NCBI GenBank assembly: GCA_934667105.1
Contig: CAKULG010000030.1
Coordinates: 1 to 26,338 of the forward strand
Reading direction: 5' to 3'
Length of the DNA: 26,338 nucleotides
DNA from: an uncultured Clostridia bacterium
GTDB taxonomy: Bacteria > Bacillota > Clostridia > Christensenellales > Aristaeellaceae
How positions within the stretch are numbered: the stretch's first letter is position 1; each line of letters opens with the position of its first letter. Positions 1 to 6,915 of this stretch are shown piece by piece. The position numbers were made by a program, and so were the translations under genes. The notes below the pieces were generated by a model. The model was given only the letters and a program-made list of their open reading frames with translations, ran no database searches and was not told the origin of the DNA.

Positions 1-312
1 GGCACGGAGTTTACAAACGCGCTGCTGGTGACCAAGTCAAAGCACAAGACGCTGTTTGAGTCCGCCCTACTTGAAATAGGCATTGCGTATCACCGCATTC
101 AGATCGCAACGCCGCGCCACAACGGCAAGGTGGAGCGCCAGCACCGGACGGACGAGCTGCGGTTTTACCGGCACATGCGGATGTACAGCCTGGAGGACGG
201 CAGGAGGCAGCTGGCGGTATACCAGCGGCAGTCCAACGACCACATCATGACGTGCCTGGACATGCAGTCGCCCAACCAGCTGCTGGCAAAATACGCCGGC
301 GTCATGTGGTAA
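1..312 (+). pseudogene. DDE (rve-type) transposase, C-terminal part, copy 1
   Basis: This is the C-terminal 103 residues of an integrase-core transposase; the 5' part lies outside the window. The reading frame is open from base 1 (GTEFTNALL) to the TAA at 310-312. GTEFTN follows the second catalytic Asp in this fold, and HNGKVERQHRTDE carries the final catalytic Glu. The C-terminus ends MQSPNQLLAKYAGVMW, as in IS481/IS3-like elements. The visible part has no lesion, so the gene could be intact; whether the element is active depends on sequence to the left. A related, decayed copy lies in opposite orientation at 687-1151 and shares both protein sequence and the 3' non-coding end. The IS family assignment is tentative. 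Confidence 0.75.
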
Positions 313-352
313 AGCCTGCGGGCACAGGCGCGCAGCAAGACAAAGTATCCAA

Positions 353-381
353 GGCTGTTCGGCAAGCCTTGCCGAACAGCC
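353..381 (+). terminator. Perfect hairpin downstream of transposase copy 1
   Basis: The 14-base arm GGCTGTTCGGCAAG (353-366) is exactly complementary to 368-381, with one base between them. It lies 40 bases after the transposase stop. No T-run follows, so it may be a structural part of the IS end or a weak terminator. It is absent from the other IS copy. Confidence 0.45.
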
Positions 382-406
382 CCCTCCCATTGTACTTCTT
401 TCTTAC

Positions 407-463
407 CACAGTCAAGGTCAGGTCGTATTTGCTTCGCAAATCTCCACCTTTCCCTTGACTGTG
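407..463 (+). repeat. Palindromic IS 3' end, copy 1
   Basis: The outer arms CACAGTCAAGG (407-417) and CCTTGACTGTG (453-463) are exact inverted repeats. Inside is a smaller palindrome, ATTTGC-TTC-GCAAAT. The 25 bases at 424-448 recur exactly, inverted, at 587-611. The flanking text also aligns with the region downstream of the second transposase copy in the same order, so this is the conserved 3' end of the element rather than a random hairpin. The rest of 313-686 holds no gene. Confidence 0.7.
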
Positions 464-573
464 CTCTCTGTGCTTTGTGTAACCTATGTTTGACGCGGAT
501 ACATACGCAACATATTCGTCACGTATATTGTGTCCAAGAATCAATGATATGTAACACAGAGACGAAAGGAGAA

Positions 574-627
574 CAGTCAGGGGGAGGGTGGAGATTTGCG
601 AAGCAAATACGTCCCACCTTGACTATG
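574..627 (-). repeat. Palindromic IS 3' end, copy 2 (inverted)
   Basis: This is the inverted, diverged counterpart of the repeat at 407-463. It shares the exact 25-base core (587-611) and weaker outer arms. It lies just downstream of the decayed minus-strand transposase. The roughly 110 bases between the two repeats hold no gene but contain further imperfect inverted similarity (CTCTGTG near 465-475 against CACAGAG near 555-562). Confidence 0.65.
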
Positions 628-686
628 ACAAGCGAAGCAAAATGGGAACGGGGCGTCCGGCACAAAGAGCCGGATGACCTTGGCTG

Positions 687-1151
687 CCACATAAGATCCC
701 GATACAAATCGAGCACCTGGTTGGGAGACTGACGCTGTGTGGCAATTTAAATCCGATGATACGCAATTTTCATGTCGATCAGAGCCTCCTCGAACAGCGT
801 TTTGTCCCTAGATTTGGTCACGAGCAGGGCGTTGGTAAACTCTACGCTGATGTCTGTCTGAATCACGCGGGTTGGGAACGGCGCATTCCTGATCAGCTTT
901 TCCAGAAAGTCCCTTGCACTGACGCTACTGTGTTCGCTGCACATTTCCCGGTACGTCCAGTGTGTACATTCGTCCTTCGCCGTGAACTGATAGTACTTCT
1001 CACAATTTGCAACACAGTACGAGGGGACGAACTTGATGTCCATCTGAATCTTCTTACCGGGGTATTCAGCTTTCTGGTATGACTTGTTCTTCCTACACTT
1101 GCGCTTCTTCTCCGGCCGGATCAGCTTGTACACTGTTCCTGAAGCAGCCAT
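687..1151 (-). pseudogene. DDE transposase remnant, copy 2, internally deleted
   Basis: From 1151 downward the translation matches the copy-1 family: IQMDIKFVP carries the first catalytic Asp, IQTD the second, and VEFTNALLVTKS matches copy 1. An in-frame TAA at 749-747 follows AYHRI. Past the stop the same frame continues IATQRQSPNQVLDLYRDLMW, which aligns with IAT and then MQSPNQLLAKYAGVMW of copy 1. About 50 codons holding the catalytic Glu are therefore missing. The N-terminal helix-turn-helix part is also gone, because an in-frame TGA lies just upstream of the ATG. The NG expected after the second Asp is replaced by IS. This copy cannot encode an active transposase. Confidence 0.8.
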
Positions 1152-1357
1152 ATCTTTATTGTCGATACACCCTTCTCAAGTCCATCTGCAGCCGCAGCTG
1201 CCATCTTAGGTGGCGAATCCAATGGGCAAACCCTTTGGCGTAATAAAGATGGGAAAACGTTAAAGGAATTGAACTCGAAACAACTCTCATGATTTATTTC
1301 GGAGGCACAGAGTGGTTGAAGAGATGACCTGACAGCTACACCTGATAGTAGAAGAAC

Positions 1358-1386
1358 TTGAGGCTACTTAGAGTCGCTAATATAGG
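1358..1386 (+). promoter_or_regulatory. Possible promoter of the NADAR gene
   Basis: TTGAGG (1358-1363) and TATAGG (1381-1386) are separated by 17 bases, about 35 bases before the ATG. Both boxes are imperfect. Nothing else is recognisable between 1152 and 1357. Confidence 0.35.
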
Positions 1387-1419
1387 CCATGTTTGCGAAA
1401 AAGAATATCGGAGGTCAAT

Positions 1420-2127
1420 ATGAAATCTGAATGTGAGATCATTTTCAAATCGATAGATCTTGGGAACCTTGGAGTCATTGCACCCCATAAAGCGAAGTAT
1501 TATGACCGCTATAACATGAGCTGGCTAATCGGAGCCGCTAATGCCGGTATGCAGCTGAATTACGTGACTTTCTGGCACGAAGGGGAAGAGTATCCCAATC
1601 ACTACTTCTCTCAATGGTACCAAGGAAAGCCATTTTCAGTAAACGGTCGAACTTACATAACCGCAGAGCAGTATATGATGTCTGAAAAAGCGCTCCTCTT
1701 TAAGGATCTGTATCATTACGGATTGATCATGGAAGAGTCATCCCCGAAGAAATGCAAGGATTTGGGACGATTAGTCTCGGGCTTTGATCCCGACATCTGG
1801 GATAACGCATTACGTGAAATCATTTTCCATGGGAATCTTGGGAAATTCCAGAGTGATATCGCGCTCGTGGATGTTCTGCTGGAGACGGAAAATGCGGTTT
1901 TGGTGGAAGCCAGCCCATATGACGGGATCTATGGTGCAGGATTGGCTGAAAACGATTTATTGAATCCGGATGGGACTCTGAAGGTGATGCCGGATAACTG
2001 GAAGAATCCGAAAAACGGCAGCCAGGCAACGAATCACCTCGGCTTTGTATTGATGGGAATTCGAGACTTATTCCGTCAGCTTATGGGGCATTCCTGGAGT
2101 CCTGGGGAAGAATACCATTCCTTATGA
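1420..2127 (+). CDS. NADAR / YbiA-family protein
   Basis: This 235-residue protein belongs to the NADAR (YbiA, COG3236) fold. Family members act on N-glycosidic bonds: some cleave riboflavin-pathway intermediates, others remove ADP-ribose from DNA guanine in DarT1-type toxin systems. Visible signature parts are the FSVNGRTYITAEQYMMSEKA segment (around residue 85), GNLGKF, the VLVEASPYDGIYGAGL stretch with its conserved Glu and Asp, and the C-terminal NHLGFVLMGIRD. The ATG at 1420 is chosen because GGAGGT lies four bases upstream; an in-frame TTG at 1393 has no such site. Base composition is distinctly more AT-rich than in the genes beyond 3 kb, and the gene sits alone between transposon remnants and a tRNA, which suggests horizontal acquisition. 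No DarT-like partner is in the window, so the actual substrate is unknown. Confidence 0.85.
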   Translation: MKSECEIIFKSIDLGNLGVIAPHKAKYYDRYNMSWLIGAANAGMQLNYVTFWHEGEEYPNHYFSQWYQGKPFSVNGRTYITAEQYMMSEKALLFKDLYHYGLIMEESSPKKCKDLGRLVSGFDPDIWDNALREIIFHGNLGKFQSDIALVDVLLETENAVLVEASPYDGIYGAGLAENDLLNPDGTLKVMPDNWKNPKNGSQATNHLGFVLMGIRDLFRQLMGHSWSPGEEYHSL

Positions 2128-2273
2128 GTCCTCCGTGCCAACTTTGGCGGAAGGCATTAGCAGAGCTAACAAATCGCTTCGTTCTTGCCAACCGATCGGT
2201 CTATGCAGTTAGCAGATTACTGCCTCCTGACACGATCAGAGCCCGTGGACTATCCTTCTGATTACCGTCTACG

Positions 2274-2291
2274 GGGCACTCAAAAGTGCCC
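2274..2291 (+). terminator. Hairpin downstream of the NADAR gene
   Basis: GGGCACT-CAAA-AGTGCCC forms a perfect 7-bp stem about 150 bases after the NADAR stop. A T-run follows roughly 14 bases later (near 2305). It is a possible but loosely placed terminator. Confidence 0.35.
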
Positions 2292-2434
2292 GCAATTACA
2301 AGTATTTTTTCAAGTTTAGGTAAATTGCCGTCCGTATCGTCCGCCTTTTTTAGCACGACCATCCGAAAAAATTAGACGCAGAAGAAGGGGTATCCGTGAA
2401 GGGGGATTAGAAATCGGGCTGAAAAATTAGAAAA

Positions 2435-2465
2435 CTGCTAACAGGGGGTCATCCTCCGTTAGCAG
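2435..2465. other. Inverted repeat CTGCTAAC / GTTAGCAG
   Basis: CTGCTAAC (2435-2442) pairs exactly with GTTAGCAG (2458-2465), and the loop sides can extend the stem. Apart from this and the hairpin at 2274-2291, the gap 2128-2490 shows no gene. Confidence 0.4.
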
Positions 2466-2490
2466 ATTTATTTGTGTTCCACAGCACCGT

Positions 2491-2556
2491 GAAAAAGAAA
2501 AATCCTACCAGCTTCACAGCTGCCTTTTTGAGGGCAAATCTGTCGATCTGGTAGGA
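2491..2556 (-). terminator. Terminator downstream of tRNA-Arg
   Basis: On the minus strand TCCTACCAG (2556-2548) pairs with CTGGTAGGA (2511-2503). A T-rich tract, TTTTTCTTTTT, follows immediately. It begins five bases after the CCA end of the tRNA, so it most likely ends the tRNA transcript. Confidence 0.65.
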
Positions 2557-2560
2557 AAAA

Positions 2561-2637
2561 TGGTGATCCCGGCGGGATTCGAACCCACGGCCTGTCGCTT
2601 AGGAGGCGACCGCTCTATCCTGCTGAGCTACGAGACC
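2561..2637 (-). tRNA. tRNA-Arg (anticodon CCT)
   Basis: The 77 bases read on the minus strand fold as a full cloverleaf with encoded CCA. The parts are acceptor GGTCTCG/CGGGATC, D arm GCTC-GAGC, anticodon stem GTCGC/GCGAC around loop CTCCTAA (anticodon CCT, reading AGG), a five-base variable loop, and T arm GTGGG-TTCGAAT-CCCGC. The acceptor stem has two G-U wobbles, as if GATCCCG had changed at two positions. A hairpin (2643-2674) lies immediately upstream. The D arm and anticodon region are nearly identical to the remnant at 2889-2928. Confidence 0.93.
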
Positions 2638-2642
2638 TCGTT

Positions 2643-2674
2643 CTCGAAAGTCCTTATTTTTCAAGACTTTCGAG
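2643..2674. other. Hairpin upstream of tRNA-Arg
   Basis: CTCGAAAGTC (2643-2652) pairs exactly with GACTTTCGAG (2665-2674). A smaller hairpin, CGGTGA-TTGT-TCACCG, follows at 2679-2694. No coding sequence is convincing in 2638-2888, and open frames there have no ribosome binding site. Confidence 0.5.
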
Positions 2675-2888
2675 GCTTCGGTGATTGTTCACCGTGATGC
2701 TTGGGAGTGGTTTTTGCTAATCGGGAAGGTCGATTTCTAATCAGCTTTTCTAATTTGGGCGGTAGGACATTTTCCCACCTGCTGATACTGACCTTACGGA
2801 TCAGGGGCGTCGGACTGATTCCATTTCCGGGTCATATCCGAACGCTACGCCCGTTTTCAGCTTCCGGAAAAGCGGCAGTCGGCCTTTT

Positions 2889-2928
2889 CTTAGGAGGCGG
2901 ACGCTCTATCCTGCTGAGCTACGGGCGC
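2889..2928 (-). pseudogene. 5' half of a second tRNA-Arg(CCT), cut at the anticodon loop
   Basis: On the minus strand this reads acceptor GCGCCCG, TA, the D arm, and the anticodon stem and loop through CTCCTAAG. It then leaves tRNA sequence: the 3' anticodon stem GCGGA is replaced by GAAAAGG. It matches the same part of the intact tRNA at 2598-2637 except at a few positions, mostly in the acceptor stem. No matching 3' half (CGGGCGC acceptor strand plus CCA) is in the window. The break at the 3' side of the anticodon loop is a usual crossover region for tRNA-targeting integrases. Confidence 0.75.
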
Positions 2929-2936
2929 AAGCAAAA

Positions 2937-3042
2937 GCGATTTTCCTAATCATTATCGCATGATTGTCACCGTGCGGTTTATGAACCGCCGCCCGGCGAC
3001 CCGGAAAACCACAAAAGTGCTTTTCCTAATTATTATAACATA
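2937..3042 (-). repeat. Duplicated promoter-like motif upstream of the tRNA remnant
   Basis: The minus-strand motif ATAATNATTAGGAAAA occurs twice, near 2958-2943 (GATAATGATTAGGAAAA) and near 3037-3022 (TATAATAATTAGGAAAA). Each starts with a -10-like box. The nearer copy lies about 20 bases upstream of the truncated tRNA and may be its old promoter. The gap 2929-3140 holds no convincing gene. Confidence 0.4.
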
Positions 3043-3140
3043 TCCTTCCCCCCGGCGCAACCTTGGCGCGCAAGATTTTTCCCGGCGCAGGCGGCCGTTA
3101 AAGCGCGGCGCTTGGGAAAAGGAATCGCCTGGGCGAGGAA

Positions 3141-4172
3141 TTAACCAAGGCCGCCTTCCTCTTTGCGCGGCGCGGCGGCGGAGCCGCGGTCTATCAACCG
3201 GGAGGAAATCAGGATATTCTGGGGCAGCGCGCCTTCAGGCTGCGCTTCCCGCAAAATGCGAACGGTGTTCTGGGCAATTTCCGCCACAGGGAAATCCACG
3301 GCGGTAAGGGGCGGCGTGGAAAACGGCGCGTAGGTGTTATCAATACTCACCAGCGATACATCCTGGGGAACGCGCCAGCCCTGGGCGTAAAGATAATTGG
3401 AAACGCCCACCATCACCGGATCCGCCGCCACCACGGCGGTGGGCAGACCGCAGCTTTCCACATAGCGGCGCAGCGCTTCGCCGCCCTCCCGCGCGTCGTA
3501 CCCGGTCAACGGGTAAAACGCCGCCTCCCGCTCCACGTCCATGGCGCGAACGCCTTCCATAAAGCCGTTTTTTCGCTGTATCTCCACATCCTGCCCATTC
3601 TCCACGCCCAGATATACAATGCGCTTATGCCCCAAATGGGCCAGATAATGAACCGCCTGAAAAACCATTTCCCGGGAATGAAGCATCACCTTGTTCAGCC
3701 CGTAAATATCCGGCGCGCGCTCCACCATCACAAGCGGCGTCGCCAGGGCGGTCAAATAGCGCCGAATGGGCATGAAATCCATGCTCACGCAGCAAAAAAC
3801 AACGCCCATCAGCCCGCCCTGCCGCTTGCGCTCAATCAACTCGACAAGCGTTTGGGGCGCTTCCGCTTGAAGAAGATAATGCAGATCAGCCTGCCAGCCC
3901 TGGGCCTGAAATGCGACGGCCAGCTCTTCCACGATTCTTGAAAAAAGAAGATTGCCCGTGCTTCGGGGAGAAATGAGCAGCACGCGGGGGGCCTCCCCCT
4001 GGGCGGCGGAATCCTTTACGCGGCTAAGATCATACCCCGCCGCCCGCAGCGCGGCTTCCACCCGCTCCCTCTTTTCCTGGGAAACGTAGCCGTTATTGCG
4101 AATCACGCGCGTAACCGTCGCCTGTGAAACCTCCGCCTGCTTGGCAATATCCAGCAATCGAATCCCCTTCAC
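3141..4172 (-). CDS. LacI-family transcriptional repressor
   Basis: This is a sugar-responsive repressor with an N-terminal helix-turn-helix (IRLLDIAKQAEVSQATVTRVI, about residues 3-23) and a periplasmic-binding-protein-like effector domain. Recognisable parts of the latter are the HLGHKRIVYLG segment, the TAVVAADPVMVGVSNYL stretch and SLVSIDNTYAPFSTPPLTAVDFP near the end. The GTG at 4172 is preferred: AAGGAGG lies 11 bases upstream and the protein then begins KGIRLLDIAK as usual in the family. The ATG at 4193 runs through that ribosome binding site. At 343 residues the length is typical. It is divergent from the sugar operon starting near 4488, and palindromes at 4305 and 4418 are its likely operators. 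The effector sugar cannot be told. Confidence 0.9.
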   Translation of the reverse strand: MKGIRLLDIAKQAEVSQATVTRVIRNNGYVSQEKRERVEAALRAAGYDLSRVKDSAAQGEAPRVLLISPRSTGNLLFSRIVEELAVAFQAQGWQADLHYLLQAEAPQTLVELIERKRQGGLMGVVFCCVSMDFMPIRRYLTALATPLVMVERAPDIYGLNKVMLHSREMVFQAVHYLAHLGHKRIVYLGVENGQDVEIQRKNGFMEGVRAMDVEREAAFYPLTGYDAREGGEALRRYVESCGLPTAVVAADPVMVGVSNYLYAQGWRVPQDVSLVSIDNTYAPFSTPPLTAVDFPVAEIAQNTVRILREAQPEGALPQNILISSRLIDRGSAAAPRKEEGGLG

Positions 4173-4304
4173 CGCGGTTCCCGCCTCCTTCATGCCCGTT
4201 TGATTTATGATAATACAGAATGGAAATTTCGTCAATTCTTTGAAGCCGCCTTCATGGAGAAACTTTTCATACGGAAGATTTCCTAACACGTTCCATTACT
4301 AATA

Positions 4305-4316
4305 TGAAATTTTTCA
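4305..4316. promoter_or_regulatory. Candidate LacI-type operator 1
   Basis: TGAAATTTTTCA has the form TGAAA-N2-TTTCA, the same as the site at 4418-4429, 113 bases away. It lies upstream of the repressor gene and of the operon promoter, fitting autoregulation or looping. Confidence 0.5.
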
Positions 4317-4368
4317 CATTAAAATAGAATGTTTATTGAATCCTAATAAAAGTATTTCAAATATTATC

Positions 4369-4397
4369 TTGACTTCCCGTGCTTATCGTGTTATGAT
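4369..4397 (+). promoter_or_regulatory. Sigma-A-type promoter of the sugar operon
   Basis: TTGACT (4369-4374) and TATGAT (4392-4397) are separated by exactly 17 bases. The predicted start near 4404 is just upstream of the operator-like palindrome at 4413-4434. The leader from there to 4488 carries no other recognised element. Confidence 0.75.
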
Positions 4398-4412
4398 TCG
4401 TTTGTGGAATTT

Positions 4413-4434
4413 ATGTGTGAAATATTTCATACAT
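4413..4434. promoter_or_regulatory. Candidate LacI-type operator 2
   Basis: The 12-base core TGAAATATTTCA (4418-4429) is a perfect palindrome, and symmetry extends to 22 bases with one mismatched pair. It begins about ten bases after the predicted transcription start, the classic position for repression by a LacI-family protein. Confidence 0.65.
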
Positions 4435-4487
4435 AAATTATCGTTTTACACGGCATAGAAAGAAAGGAACATCCTGTATGAAAAAAA

Positions 4488-5485
4488 ATGAAAGGGATCA
4501 TTACTATCGGCCCCAAAACCAGCGAGATTCGTGAATTGGATAGGCCGTCATGGACGACGATTCCGTTTTAATCAAGCTGAAATACTGCGGCGTGTGCTAT
4601 TCCGAGCATTACGACTGGGCGCATACGCAGAGCCCCAAGGGCTTTGGACACGAGCCCTTGGGCGTGATCGTTGAGACGGGCAAAAATGTGAAAAATTTCA
4701 AAGCGGGCGACCGGGTCAGCGGCCTGTGGGGAAGCACGCTGCCCGGGGCGGGCGCTATGGTGGAATATCAGGCAGCCAATGTGAGCAAAAGCACCCTGAT
4801 TAAGCTGCCGGACAACATTCGGGACGAGGATCTGATCGTGGAGCCGCTTTCCTGCATGTTCAGCGCCGTAAGCAAGGTGAAAAGCGCCATGCCCGGCACG
4901 CCCGTGTGCGTGGTGGGCTGCGGCTATATGGGCTGCGGCGCTATCAGCCTGCTGAAGCTGCGGGGCTTTCATGTGGTGGCGGTGGACATTCGGGAAAGCA
5001 GCCGCCAGGACGCGCTGAAGTTCGGCGCGGCAGAGGCCTACTCCCCCGAGGAGGCCATCGAAAAATTTGTAGCAAACGCAGGGACGGTCAATCCCCTGGA
5101 AGCGGGCTTTGAGGCCGTCTGCGAATGGGGCGAAACCAACGAATCGCTGGATACCGCTATCCGGCTGACCAAGATGTGCGGCCAATTATGCGTGGGCGCT
5201 TACCACACCGGGCCCAAGCGGCTGGTGGATATGCAGTTGAATGTGAAGGCCGTCGATCTGCTCAGCACGCACCCCCGGGAAGCCTGGCTGAACAAAACCG
5301 GCGCAAAAAACGCCGTGCGTCTGCTGGCAAGCGGCGAATGGAATTTCCGGAATATTCCCACCATGGTGTACCCCATGAACCAGTTTGACCGCGCCCAGCA
5401 GGAGCTGGAAACCAAATACGGCCATCATATGAAAGCCGTCGTCAACCTGGAAATGGAAGACGGCGAGCCGTACATGGCCCAATAA
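4488..5485 (+). pseudogene. Zinc-dependent MDR alcohol/polyol dehydrogenase, frameshifted
   Basis: This would oxidise a sugar alcohol or sugar with NAD+. From the ATG at 4488 the frame reads MKGIITIGPKTSEIRELDRP; the rest (MDDDSVLIKLKYCGVCYSEH onward) continues from 4550 in another frame. Only two bases (TC, 4548-4549) stand where one codon, probably Val, should be, so one base is missing. The 3' part is intact: catalytic zinc ligands in CGVC and GHEPLG, Rossmann motif VGCGYMGCG, and Asp after the second strand (VAVDIRES), which favours NAD. The four-Cys structural zinc loop is absent. An ATG at 4478 with a better-placed AAAGGA fits only if the following run of eight A were seven. Either the gene is broken or the assembly has an error here. 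It is the first gene of the operon. Confidence 0.8.
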
Positions 5486-5495
5486 CAGGCTTAAC

Positions 5496-5530
5496 GCGCC
5501 CGCCCATACCTACCCGGCGCGGGCGGGCGC
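5496..5530 (+). other. Stem-loop between dehydrogenase and isomerase genes
   Basis: GCGCCCGCCC (5496-5505) pairs perfectly with GGGCGGGCGC (5521-5530). There is no T-run, so it may protect or process the polycistronic mRNA rather than end it. Confidence 0.5.
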
Positions 5531-5560
5531 ATATTACACGGCATAGGGAGAGAAAAAAAT

Positions 5561-6013
5561 ATGCGGCTGGCAATTGAAAGCGACCATGTTGGGCTTTCGC
5601 TGAAAAAATATTTGATTCAGTATCTGACGCAGCAGGGACATACGCTGACGGATGTAGGCGCCTATTCGCAGGAGCGCACCGATTATCCCCTTTACGGCTA
5701 TAAGGCGGCGCAGCTGGTCGTTTCCGGTCAGGCGGATTACGGCGTGCTGATCTGCGGAACGGGCGTGGGCATTTCTCTGGCGGCCAACAAGGTGGACGGC
5801 ATTCGGGCCGTGGTGTGCAGCGAATCCTACAGCGCGCGCATGGCGCGCCTGCATAACAACGCCAACATCGTGGCCCTGGGCGCGCGCGTTGTTGGCGAAG
5901 CGGTGGCCCAGCAGATTGTCGACGCATTTCTGACCACGGATTATGAAGGGGGAAGGCATCAAAAGCGCATCGACATGCTGACAGAAATTGAAAAGGGGAC
6001 GTTTCAGCCATGA
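5561..6013 (+). CDS. RpiB/LacAB-family sugar-phosphate isomerase
   Basis: This 150-residue protein interconverts aldose and ketose phosphates (ribose-5-P/ribulose-5-P, allose-6-P/allulose-6-P, or galactose-6-P/tagatose-6-P in the family). Visible motifs are SDHVG near the N-terminus, the DYPLYG segment, the catalytic-Cys loop CGTGVGISLAANK, and the phosphate-binding RLHNNANIVALGARVVG. The ribosome binding site is the AGGGAGAG about ten bases before the ATG. Its stop overlaps the start of the ROK gene (ATGA at 6010-6013), so the two are translationally coupled. With an epimerase of the Rpe/AlsE type downstream, an allose/allulose-phosphate or related rare-sugar role is a reasonable inference, but plain ribose-5-phosphate isomerase cannot be excluded. 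Confidence 0.92.
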   Translation: MRLAIESDHVGLSLKKYLIQYLTQQGHTLTDVGAYSQERTDYPLYGYKAAQLVVSGQADYGVLICGTGVGISLAANKVDGIRAVVCSESYSARMARLHNNANIVALGARVVGEAVAQQIVDAFLTTDYEGGRHQKRIDMLTEIEKGTFQP

Positions 6014-6915
6014 GAATCGGCATTGACGTGGGCGGAACAAAGGCCGTCGTGGCCGCCGTGGATGAAGCGGGCCGCATCCTGCGCAAAGAAAGAATCGCCA
6101 CAGGCGAAAACGCCTCCTGCCGGGAAATCATTCGCCGGGCTGCGCGCGCGGCGGCGGAGATGGCGGGCGGCGCGGAAAATCTTCGCTCCGTGGGCATAGG
6201 GGTCCCCGGCACGGTGGACGCGGCAGGCAAGCGCGTTCTCTGCGCGCCCAATATCGGCTGGCACGACGAACCCGCCGCCGCTTTTTTTGAAGCAGAAACG
6301 GGGTTAAGCCCCTTTCTATGCCAGGATACCCGCGCGGCCGCCTGGGCGGAAGCGTAAAACGGCGTAATGCGCGGCAAGCGCTGTTTGATCTGCGTCACGC
6401 TGGGAACAGGCATTGGCTGCGGTATTGTGCTGGAGGGAAAAATCTGGCATGGCGCGCTGGGCACGGCGGGCGAAATCGGCCATATCCCCGTCCGGGACGC
6501 AGGCCGCCTTTGCAATTGCGGCCGCAGCGATTGCATGGAGGCCTATGCTTCCGGCACAGGCATGGCCCGCACCGCGCGGGAGCAGGGCCTTTGCCAGACA
6601 GCCGAAGCGCTTTTTCGCCTGGCGAAGGACGGCGACGAAAAAGCGCTTCGCATTATTGACGAAGCGATAAACGACGCATCCACCGTGCTGACGGCGGTGG
6701 TTAATCTGCTTTCCCCGGACGCTCTGCTCTTCAGCGGCGGCCTGTCCGCCCAGGAGACGCTGTTTGTTCAACCCTTGATCGCCCGCATCCGCCAGCGGGC
6801 CTATCAGCGCGCGCTGACGGATACGCTGTACATGGGCCCGGCGCCGCTGGGTCCCGATGCGCCGGTGATTGGCGCGGCCTTCCTGCGAGAGGCCTTTGAA
6901 GGAGAAAGAAAATGA
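6010..6915 (+). pseudogene. ROK-family sugar kinase interrupted by an in-frame stop
   Basis: ROK kinases phosphorylate free sugars with ATP. The N-terminal part has the phosphate-binding motif GIDVGGTKAVVA and the catalytic-Asp segment LCQDTRAAAWAEA. A TAA at 6355-6357 follows, and the same frame continues NGVMRGKRCLICVTLGTGIGCG, then GTAGEIGHIPV and the ROK zinc motif CNCGRSDCMEAYAS, to the C-terminus. Read through, the protein is 301 residues, exactly family size, so a single codon (a sense codon one base from TAA, such as TAC, CAA or GAA) has become a stop. The C-terminal part could restart at the ATG at 6367 but would lack the catalytic Asp. It overlaps the upstream isomerase and the downstream epimerase by four bases each. 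Confidence 0.85.

Noticed and set aside
407..627. CRISPR-like or MITE interpretation of the palindromic repeats
   Set aside because: There are only two copies, in opposite orientation, and each aligns with the region following a transposase copy, so they are IS ends.
2701..3307. Open frames on the plus strand between the tRNA and the LacI gene
   Set aside because: They have no ribosome binding site or recognisable domain, overlap a tRNA remnant, and run into the 3' end of the LacI gene on the other strand.
6355..6357. Stop-codon reassignment (TAA as sense)
   Set aside because: TAA is used as the normal stop in several other genes here, such as those ending at 312, 7976 and 24618.
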